This document shows positions 1 through 5,421 of a DNA stretch of 8,026 nucleotides, piece after piece. Within the stretch, counting starts at the first letter, position 1; each line of letters starts with the position of its first letter. A model generated the notes under the pieces. It had not been told where the DNA came from, searched no databases, and was given only the letters and a program-made list of their open reading frames with translations. The stretch is from DAONLM01 sp035406685 (GTDB lineage: Bacteria > Spirochaetota > GWE2-31-10 > MWDO01): positions 1-8,026 of the forward strand of contig DAONLM010000141.1 in the NCBI GenBank assembly GCA_035406685.1, given 5' to 3'. The position numbers were made by a program, and so were the translations under genes.

Positions 1-304
1 AAGAATTTATAACGAACTAAAACAGATACACGATACACTAAATACTTTTAGTATCGCTGTATTGGTAAGGGAGATATTAAAGTTGTATTTTGATCTTATA
101 GAAAAGTATGGGTTTGATGGGTTTGAAAAAAGGCTTGAGAAGGTGAAGAATAAGATAGAGGATATGAGGGCAAGGAAGGTAAAATGGTATAAGGATAAGG
201 ATGAGAGGATTCATCCAGATATCCCCTTTTATATCGACCAGGAGGTATATTATTACCTTGTTTTTGGTACAGATTTTTGCCTTAAACAGATTCAATTTTT
301 ATAA
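1..304 (+). CDS. 3' end of an unrecognised gene (partial, hypothetical protein)
   Basis: An open frame enters from the left edge (first full codon at base 2) and stops at TAA 302-304, giving about 100 residues of a C-terminus. A TTG at 62 could be read as a start. However, the frame is open all the way to the window edge and no Shine-Dalgarno sequence precedes the TTG, so a truncated longer gene is more likely. The visible protein is rich in Lys, Glu, Arg and Tyr. It has a predicted-helical charged stretch in the middle and an aromatic tail with three Tyr in a row near the end. I do not recognise a family. Codon use differs from the rest of the window: AGG, AAG and GAG are frequent, whereas neighbouring genes prefer AGA, AAA and GAA. 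By hand count, G+C over 61-240 is about 36 percent, clearly higher than in the genes to the right. This may mean a different origin. Confidence 0.6.
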   Translation, partial: RIYNELKQIHDTLNTFSIAVLVREILKLYFDLIEKYGFDGFEKRLEKVKNKIEDMRARKVKWYKDKDERIHPDIPFYIDQEVYYYLVFGTDFCLKQIQFL

Positions 305-404
305 AAACAGGTATTTTTTAAAAATTTTCTTTATTTTATTACTCTTACTCAAAAATGATCCTACCATAACTCTGCTTTCAATATTCCAAAGATAGTTTAA
401 CTTT

Positions 405-433
405 TTGACAAAATAAATTTTTTTAAGTATAAT
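405..433 (+). promoter_or_regulatory. Perfect sigma-70 type promoter without an obvious gene
   Basis: TTGACA (405-410) and TATAAT (428-433) are both exact consensus boxes, separated by the optimal 17 bases. Transcription would start near 440 and run to the right. The only ATG soon after with a Shine-Dalgarno-like sequence is at 485-487 (TAGAG just upstream), and it opens a frame of only 12 codons that stops at 523. The transcript could be a small RNA, a leader, or the relic of a lost gene. Confidence 0.55.
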
Positions 434-675
434 ATTAGAGTTAACAACTATCAACTTTATTTCAGAGTTTAATTTTAGAGCATTATGGTTGTGAAAATAA
501 TACATATTGTTTGTTCTACCTGATTTGTAGTTCGTATTTTTGTTCAGAGTACTCTCTCAAATAAGATATATGTAAACAACTCTTTATTTTTATAATATTT
601 CTTTAAAATTTTGGTCACTTCTGGCTACATTTGCAAACGGATCATTTATAAATAACTAATATCTTTTTTTTATGA

Positions 676-861
676 TTATCTATTAAATTAAGAAAGATAA
701 AAGATATAGATTTTTTGACATTGTATCCGGATACCTAATTAAATGAAGATATAGCATTGAATCTATTTAATAGAACAGGAATAATAGGAAATTTTAGTTA
801 TAATATTTTTGAATATTTAAATTTAGAAAAAATTATAAAAATGTTCCGAATTTTAAATTAG
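676..861 (+). pseudogene. Possible decayed coding remnant interrupted by a stop
   Basis: One frame reads through from 676 to a TAA at 736-738, then through 40 more codons to TAG 859-861. The translated stretch has a protein-like mix of residues (Leu, Asn, Glu, Asp, Gly, Phe), including NEDIALNLFNRTGIIGNF after the first stop. There is no start codon with a ribosome binding site, and I do not recognise a family. In sequence this AT-rich, a 40-codon open run is only weak evidence, so this may simply be chance. Confidence 0.2.
715..734 (+). promoter_or_regulatory. TTGACA box followed by a perfect 12-bp palindrome (operator-like)
   Basis: A consensus -35 hexamer TTGACA (715-720) is followed two bases later by GTATCCGGATAC (723-734), a perfect inverted repeat. 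The palindrome's CCGG core stands out in a region that is otherwise almost all A/T. A -10 box is poor: TTAAAT at 739-744 with an 18-base spacer is the best I see. The arrangement looks like an operator inside a promoter spacer. No clear gene follows for more than 250 bases, so the function is uncertain. Confidence 0.3.
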
Positions 862-898
862 ATAATTATTTTGATTTTAAAAAAAATTTACAAAATAG

Positions 899-927
899 TT
901 GCCAATATTATTTTTTTTTTGTAAATT
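899..927 (+). promoter_or_regulatory. Candidate promoter for the receiver-PAS gene
   Basis: TTGCCA (899-904, five of six consensus bases) and TAAATT (922-927, four of six) are separated by 17 bases. Transcription would begin near 934, giving a leader of roughly 65 bases that includes the AGAGG ribosome binding site. This is a moderate match, and the A/T-rich background makes chance matches common. Confidence 0.35.
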
Positions 928-989
928 AATAAATATAGCATAAAATGTAATTAGTATTTTTAAAAATTTAAAAAGTATTCTTTTGTAAA

Positions 990-994
990 AGAGG
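990..994 (+). promoter_or_regulatory. Ribosome binding site fixing the start at 1000
   Basis: AGAGG lies five bases before the ATG at 1000. It is the only good Shine-Dalgarno match in this region and supports this start, which also places the receiver domain at its normal distance from the N-terminus. Confidence 0.65.
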
Positions 995-999
995 TTAGT

Positions 1000-1758
1000 A
1001 TGGAAGAAAAGAAAATTATAATAGTAGAAGATGAAACTCTTGTTTCTAATGACATAAGAGAATCATTAAAAAATGTTGGTTATAAAATAGTTTCAATATT
1101 TAACTCTGGTGAAGAAATTTTAAATAGTATAGAAGAATTAGACGAACTGCCAGACCTTATTTTAATGGATATACGGTTAAAAGGGAAAATAGATGGCATT
1201 AAAGCAGCAAAAGAGATAAGAAAAAAATATGATATACCAATAATATTTTTAACAGCATTTTGTGATAATGACACACTTGATAGAGCAAAGGAAGCTTCTC
1301 CTTTTGGATATATAATTAAGCCTTATAATGAAAAAGAGTTATATGCCACTATAGAAGTAGCATTATATAAACATAAAGCAGATAAAATTTTAAAAGAGAG
1401 GGAAGAATGGATTAATGCTATTCTTAAGAGTATAGGGGATGCACTTATTGCAACAGATTCCAAAGGACATATTTTGTTTATGAACGAGATGGCAGAGAAA
1501 TTAACCGGCTGGAAAGCAGAAGAGGTAAAAGGGAAAAAAATGAACTCTTTATTTAAGATTCTTGAAGATGATGAAAATAGCACTATTTCTTCTTTTGATT
1601 CCTTTTCTTCTATAAACATATCAGAAAATCTAATCCTTGTTGCAAGAAATGGGGAAAAGATAAAAATAAGAGAAAATGCCACTCCAATCAAGGATGAAAA
1701 GGGAAATATAAAGGGAATAGTTGTTGTATTTTATAATAGGGAGATGGCTAAGGTGTAA
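1000..1758 (+). CDS. Response regulator receiver-PAS protein
   Basis: A 252-residue cytoplasmic signalling protein. Residues 5-122 form a receiver domain with its key residues in place: acidic pair Glu10-Asp11, phospho-acceptor Asp57 (in LILMDIRL), Thr85 and Lys107 before Pro108. A short linker rich in Lys and Glu leads to a PAS domain at about 136-246. It shows the typical opening (SIGDALIATDSKGHILFMN, then LTGW) and the closing TPIKDEKGNIKGIVVVF. Proteins with this receiver-PAS start usually continue into another PAS, GGDEF or histidine kinase module. Here the protein stops right after PAS, so it has no output domain of its own. It probably passes a phosphorylation signal on through protein contacts, or it is a shortened kinase. 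The ligand of the PAS domain cannot be told from sequence. The last 11 bases overlap the opposing lipoprotein gene. No kinase is directly adjacent; the nearest, at 2725, has its own receiver. Confidence 0.9.
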   Translation: MEEKKIIIVEDETLVSNDIRESLKNVGYKIVSIFNSGEEILNSIEELDELPDLILMDIRLKGKIDGIKAAKEIRKKYDIPIIFLTAFCDNDTLDRAKEASPFGYIIKPYNEKELYATIEVALYKHKADKILKEREEWINAILKSIGDALIATDSKGHILFMNEMAEKLTGWKAEEVKGKKMNSLFKILEDDENSTISSFDSFSSINISENLILVARNGEKIKIRENATPIKDEKGNIKGIVVVFYNREMAKV

Positions 1759-2548
1759 CCCGTAATTTTACCTCAATAATATTTGATTTTACAGATTCAA
1801 TAAAAGAAGGATTTCTGTCTATTTCTGCTCCTGAGTTGTACCCTTTTGCTATGATGTATACATACATTTTATAGATATAATATAATGGCGGATTGCTCTC
1901 TTCTGTTATATAAGATATCCCCTTATTATCATAATATCTTTTATCATAAAATCCTTTAAATACACCATCATTTATTTCATCCAGCCAGCTTGCATTTTCA
2001 TATTCAGAAGGATTGGGATATAGTTCTTCCATAAAAATAAAACTATTAGCAGGATCTTTATATGGGTTTTTGTCAGTGGTATTATCATTTATCGGATCAT
2101 TATGAAAACAGAATCTTACATTATCATTTTTATCTGTTAAAACATCTTTTATCATTTCAAGAGATACCGGAATCGTTGTTGTTTTATAAAATTCTTCCAT
2201 ATGAGGAAAAGTTGTTTTTGGGAATCTATAAGGGCTATCTGGTGGGTTGGGTGGATACTGGTCATTTGATAGATCCAGAAGTTTACTATTTTTTGATATG
2301 TAAGGATTTCTTACAACCATTTTTTTTGCATTTTCCTCTTTATCAAAATAGTAATATACATCATAGCCTATGAGTAAATAATAAATATTATCCATTTCTT
2401 GATTATATCCTTTAAATAGGATTTTTACCTGATCAGTACCGCTATTTTCTAAATGAATATTAGATGGCTCCATAAAATATACAGAATCTTCAAACCCACA
2501 AGAAAAGAGAATAAGAGAGATAATAATAACATATTTAAATTTTTTCAT
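1748..2548 (-). CDS. Putative lipoprotein of unknown function
   Basis: A 266-residue exported protein. The N-terminus is a lipoprotein signal peptide: MKKFKY, then a hydrophobic stretch, then Leu14-Phe15-Ser16-Cys17. Cys17 is the expected lipidated residue after cleavage by signal peptidase II. The relaxed lipobox, with Phe and Ser rather than Ala and Gly, is typical of spirochaetes. The mature part is rich in Asp, Asn, Tyr and Pro. The stretch around residues 45-80, where a Tyr-rich strand pair (YYLLIGYDVYYYF) follows a Gly turn, is reminiscent of a fibronectin type III-like fold, but this is only an impression. Proline-rich segments lie near 99-115 and 175-180. There are no membrane spans beyond the signal and no catalytic motif. 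It is probably anchored at the cell surface or in the periplasm. Its TAG stop lies inside the end of the opposing receiver-PAS gene. It sits back-to-back with the histidine kinase gene, which might suggest co-regulation, but nothing proves it. Confidence 0.8.
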   Translation of the reverse strand: MKKFKYVIIISLILFSCGFEDSVYFMEPSNIHLENSGTDQVKILFKGYNQEMDNIYYLLIGYDVYYYFDKEENAKKMVVRNPYISKNSKLLDLSNDQYPPNPPDSPYRFPKTTFPHMEEFYKTTTIPVSLEMIKDVLTDKNDNVRFCFHNDPINDNTTDKNPYKDPANSFIFMEELYPNPSEYENASWLDEINDGVFKGFYDKRYYDNKGISYITEESNPPLYYIYKMYVYIIAKGYNSGAEIDRNPSFIESVKSNIIEVKLRVTP

Positions 2549-2564
2549 TTTATAATCAGGTATA

Positions 2565-2593
2565 ATTATACTACAAAAGTTTTAATTTGTCAA
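2565..2593 (-). promoter_or_regulatory. Perfect consensus promoter of the lipoprotein gene
   Basis: On the minus strand TTGACA (2593-2588) and TATAAT (2570-2565) are exact and 17 bases apart. Transcription should start near 2558, only about 10 bases before the ATG at 2548. The short leader contains no Shine-Dalgarno sequence. The -10 box lies inside a perfect palindrome, GTATAATTATAC (2560-2571), which could be a repressor site or just a by-product of the TATAAT sequence. Confidence 0.7.
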
Positions 2594-2650
2594 AAATTTA
2601 ATGTTTATAATTAATATATTTTCTTGTTTTTCTTTTTTTTTAATTATTTA

Positions 2651-2682
2651 TATTTTTTTATATTTTTTTAAAAAAAATATAA
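2651..2682. repeat. Phased T-tracts and A/T inverted repeat between divergent promoters
   Basis: The decamer TATTTTTTTA occurs twice in tandem (2651-2660, 2661-2670). TTATATTTTTTT (2658-2669) is then followed, after a single base, by its exact reverse complement at 2671-2682. The tracts repeat with roughly one helical turn, so the DNA is probably curved. The structure lies directly upstream of the -35 box of the kinase gene, where it could act as an UP element or as a site for a nucleoid protein. Confidence 0.5.
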
Positions 2683-2686
2683 TTTA

Positions 2687-2715
2687 TTGACTTATTCAAA
2701 ATAATTTAATATATT
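2687..2715 (+). promoter_or_regulatory. Near-consensus promoter of the hybrid histidine kinase gene
   Basis: TTGACT (2687-2692, five of six) and TATATT (2710-2715, five of six) are 17 bases apart. Transcription would start around 2721-2723, within a few bases of the ATG at 2725. There is no Shine-Dalgarno sequence in the preceding bases, so the mRNA is probably leaderless or nearly so. Confidence 0.55.
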
Positions 2716-2724
2716 TATATAGAT

Positions 2725-5223
2725 ATGAAAAAAATAGTTTTTTATATTTTTTTAATTCTAAATACAAATTTTCTCCTTATTTCTACTAATATAAAACAGA
2801 AAGGAATCATTGATTTTGCTGAATTAAAAATTAAAAATCAAAAAGAATGGTATATAAATTTAGATACTGAGTGGGAATTTTATTTTAACAAGTTTTTATT
2901 CTCAGAAGATTTTAAGAATAATAATATTCAAAAAGAATATATTTTAGTTCCCGGCTTCTGGAATTTACAAAAGAAATCTTTTAATAGATATGGATATGGA
3001 ACTTACCGATTAGTATTAAAAAATGTTCCACAAGATATTTTAAGTATAGATATACCAAGAGTATTTTCTGCTTATAGACTATTTATAAATGGGGAATTGA
3101 TTAAGGAAAAGGGAAGAGTTGGAAAGAATAAAAAAGAATCTTTGCCATCTTTTGGTAGAGAAATATTAACTTTTAATTCTAAAAATAAAGAATTAGAGAT
3201 AATTTTTCATATTTCAAATTATTCCGAATATAGAGGTGGTGGAATTTTTAGAAATATTAAGATTGGAAATGTTTATGCAATATATAAAAGATTTACTTTG
3301 AGTCTTTTGCTCGATATCAGTTCAATAGCAATTTTAATATTTGTTATTATTTATCATCTATCTATTTTTATATTTACTAACAAAAAAGATAAAGGATTCA
3401 TTTATATCTCCTTATTTGCTTTTCTTTATATTATAAGAATTATGTTTACAAATAGCAATTTAATCTTATATTTATTCCCAAATTTGTCATATAATATTTT
3501 TTATAGAATAGAAATTTTAACTCTTTTTTTAAGCATCCCATTTTTTTTGTTTTTTTTCAAAAGATTATTTTACTATGAAGCCAAGAAGATTTTTATATAT
3601 ATTTATATGATTTTAGCAGGATTTTTTACTATTTTAAATCTCTTCTTACCACAAGATTGCTTTTCCATAACATTATTATTTTCATATATTCTTTTGGTGT
3701 TTGTTATGGGGACAGTGTTTGTATGGTCGATTAATGCTATAATTGATAAGAAAAAAGATTCTATTATATTTTTATTTTCTTTTTTGATTTTAATAGGTAC
3801 TGGATTAAACGATATATTTTTTTCATTATTAGTTATAAGAACATTATATTTATTACCTATTGGAATTGCTATTTTTATTTTTATTCAAATTTTTATTCTT
3901 AATAAAAGATTTTTATATTCTTATGAAATCATAGAAAACTTTTCAGATAATCTTTTCAAATCAAAGGATCAATTATTAAATATAAATACAATTCTTGAAG
4001 AAAAGGTAAAAGAAAGGACAAAAGAACTTGAAAAAAAGATAGAAGAAAATGAAAGAATGAAAGAGCAAATTTTTAGAATGCAAAAGATAGAGGCATTGAG
4101 TTTTATTGCGAGTGGGGTTGCTCATGACTTTAACAATATTTTATCAATAATACTTTCTAATATTTCGCTGATAAAAATTAATAAAGAAAATACTACTGAA
4201 ATTGATACTTATATTTATAACATCGAAAATGCCTTAAAAAATGCTTCTAATTTTATTAATCAATTGTTAACCTTTTCAACAGGTGAAAATGAAGATCTTA
4301 AAGTAAATATAGATTTATTTTCTCTTTTAGATGAAATATTGAAATTTGTTCTTACTGGAACCCAGATAAAATATAGATTTTTATCTAAAAAAAATGGATA
4401 TTATGTATATGGCGATAGGGGACAGATATATCAGGTATTTTTAAATATAATAGTAAATGCAAAACAGGCAATGGGGAATAGAGGGGAGATTGAGGTTAGC
4501 ATTGAAATATTAACAGATAATAATAAATATAATATTAGAGAAGATTTAAAATTTATAAAAATAGATATAAAAGATAATGGACCTGGCATACCAGAAGAGA
4601 ATCTGTCTAAAATATTTGATATTTTCTGGTCAAATAAAAAGGAAGGGAAAGGGATAGGTCTTGCAATGACTTATTATATTGTCCAAAAACATAATGGATA
4701 TATATTTGTGGATTCAACAGAAGGAGTTGGAACTACTTTTACAATTCTTCTGCCAGTAAGTAATAAAAAAAATTGTATTAATGATAAAGAATCCAATGAA
4801 ACGATTGCTGCTAAAAATAATAGTAGAGTTTTAATACTTGATGATGAAGAGGCTATTTTAGATCTGACTTCATGTATTCTTGAAAAAAACGGCTTTGAAG
4901 TTTTTAAAGAAGATAACATCGAAGATGCTTTTAATTTATATAAGAATTTATTAGAAAAAAATAATAGGATTGATTTTGTAATTGTAGATTTAAATATAGA
5001 TGGAAATATTACGGGTCTTGATTTTATAAAAAAAATATTGAATATCGATAACAATGCTTTATTTGTTTTGTCTACTGGAACTCCGGATCTTATTAATATT
5101 AATTTAAAGGAGTATAATATCCTTGATATTCTTAAAAAGCCTTATTCTTATGAAAATTTAACCCTATTAACAAAAAAAATTATGAAATTTAAAAAAGATT
5201 TTAAAGTAATTAATTCACACTAA
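2725..5223 (+). CDS. 7TMR-DISM hybrid sensor histidine kinase
   Basis: An 832-residue inner-membrane kinase. Residues 1-21 look like a signal peptide. Residues 25-185 form an extracytoplasmic beta-sandwich domain typical of 7TMR-DISM receptors: VPGFWN, GYGTYRL, the stretch IPRVFSAYRLFINGEL, and a GGGIFRNIKIG end. Seven membrane spans follow at about 195-217, 224-240, 258-278, 288-308, 312-337, 346-369 and 372-393. A coiled-coil linker at about 415-452 leads to the dimerisation helix with phospho-acceptor His467 (AHDFNN). The ATPase domain has its N box at 572-583 (Asn578), G1 box DNGPGIP at 617-623 and G2 box GKGIGL at 641-646. A C-terminal receiver (about 701-820) keeps Asp706-Asp707, phospho-acceptor Asp755, Thr784 and Lys805. 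It should sense an extracellular carbohydrate-like or other small ligand, autophosphorylate and relay phosphate to its own receiver. The next partner in the relay is not in this window. The gene is extremely A/T-rich even by local standards. Confidence 0.93.
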   Translation: MKKIVFYIFLILNTNFLLISTNIKQKGIIDFAELKIKNQKEWYINLDTEWEFYFNKFLFSEDFKNNNIQKEYILVPGFWNLQKKSFNRYGYGTYRLVLKNVPQDILSIDIPRVFSAYRLFINGELIKEKGRVGKNKKESLPSFGREILTFNSKNKELEIIFHISNYSEYRGGGIFRNIKIGNVYAIYKRFTLSLLLDISSIAILIFVIIYHLSIFIFTNKKDKGFIYISLFAFLYIIRIMFTNSNLILYLFPNLSYNIFYRIEILTLFLSIPFFLFFFKRLFYYEAKKIFIYIYMILAGFFTILNLFLPQDCFSITLLFSYILLVFVMGTVFVWSINAIIDKKKDSIIFLFSFLILIGTGLNDIFFSLLVIRTLYLLPIGIAIFIFIQIFILNKRFLYSYEIIENFSDNLFKSKDQLLNINTILEEKVKERTKELEKKIEENERMKEQIFRMQKIEALSFIASGVAHDFNNILSIILSNISLIKINKENTTEIDTYIYNIENALKNASNFINQLLTFSTGENEDLKVNIDLFSLLDEILKFVLTGTQIKYRFLSKKNGYYVYGDRGQIYQVFLNIIVNAKQAMGNRGEIEVSIEILTDNNKYNIREDLKFIKIDIKDNGPGIPEENLSKIFDIFWSNKKEGKGIGLAMTYYIVQKHNGYIFVDSTEGVGTTFTILLPVSNKKNCINDKESNETIAAKNNSRVLILDDEEAILDLTSCILEKNGFEVFKEDNIEDAFNLYKNLLEKNNRIDFVIVDLNIDGNITGLDFIKKILNIDNNALFVLSTGTPDLININLKEYNILDILKKPYSYENLTLLTKKIMKFKKDFKVINSH

Positions 5224-5234
5224 TTTTGATTTTA

Positions 5235-5268
5235 AGTTCCGAATAAGTTATCATTGAACTAAAAAAAA
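5235..5268. terminator. Weak stem with A-run between convergent genes
   Basis: AGTTC (5235-5239) can pair with GAACT (5256-5260) around a 16-base loop, and A8 follows at 5261-5268. Read on the minus strand, the T-run precedes the stem rather than following it. It is therefore a poor intrinsic terminator in either direction, although the flanking A and T runs could extend the stem. It lies 12 bases after the kinase stop and is the only candidate there. Confidence 0.15.
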
Positions 5269-5290
5269 TAAAGTAACATAAGGAATAGAG

Positions 5291-5402
5291 AAAGGGACAG
5301 ACCTTATAATAACCAGAAATAATTAGTTAAATAGATTATTAGAAATTCATAAATATAGTTAAAAGAATAAAAAGAATATATTTTTAATCAAAAGGGACAG
5401 AC
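5291..5402. repeat. Pair of 12-bp direct repeats, AAAGGGACAGAC
   Basis: Identical copies of AAAGGGACAGAC lie at 5291-5302 and 5391-5402, starting exactly 100 bases apart. The second copy has one further A before it. These are the most G+C-rich words in the spacer. The A-rich lead-in followed by GGGACAGA resembles, from memory, short intergenic repeats scattered in many bacterial genomes near small Y1 (IS200-like or RAYT) transposase genes. No transposase is visible here. A 6-bp A/T stem (5318-5323 with 5335-5340) lies between the copies. The pair could be a non-autonomous element or the edges of a small insertion. Confidence 0.5.
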
Positions 5403-5421
5403 TTGGTTTTCTTTAAAAAAA

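Larger units (their letters stand above)
305..999. other. Long AT-rich non-coding stretch
   Basis: About 700 bases without a convincing gene. The open frames in it are short, lack ribosome binding sites and do not look like protein families. It holds a perfect consensus promoter at 405-433, a 10-bp palindrome at 546-555 (AGAGTACTCT), a 12-bp palindrome at 723-734, a possible decayed coding frame at 676-861, and the likely promoter and ribosome binding site of the next gene near 899-994. A short minus-strand frame around 605-665 has protein-like composition for about 20 codons but no start, and may also be a remnant. No tRNA, rRNA or known riboswitch is visible. No G+C-rich stem followed by a T-run is evident after the gene ending at 304. 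Confidence 0.6.

Noticed and set aside
299..505. A 68-codon minus-strand open frame in the spacer
   Set aside because: It has no Shine-Dalgarno sequence, consists mostly of Ile, Lys, Asn and Leu as expected from random A/T-rich sequence, and lies across a perfect promoter on the other strand.
546..583. AGAGT...ACTCT stem followed by a T-rich run, as a terminator for the promoter at 405
   Set aside because: The stem is only 5 bp with a 28-base loop and the T-run is interrupted; too weak to call.
844..851. TTCCGAAT shared by 844-851 and 5237-5244
   Set aside because: Only 8 bases and no shared context; likely chance.
1323..1691. A 122-codon minus-strand open frame
   Set aside because: It is the shadow of the receiver-PAS gene, whose domain signatures are clear on the plus strand.
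5411..5421. T-run directly after the tlyA stop on the minus strand as an intrinsic terminator
   Set aside because: No G+C-containing stem precedes it; the run alone is common in this A/T-rich DNA.
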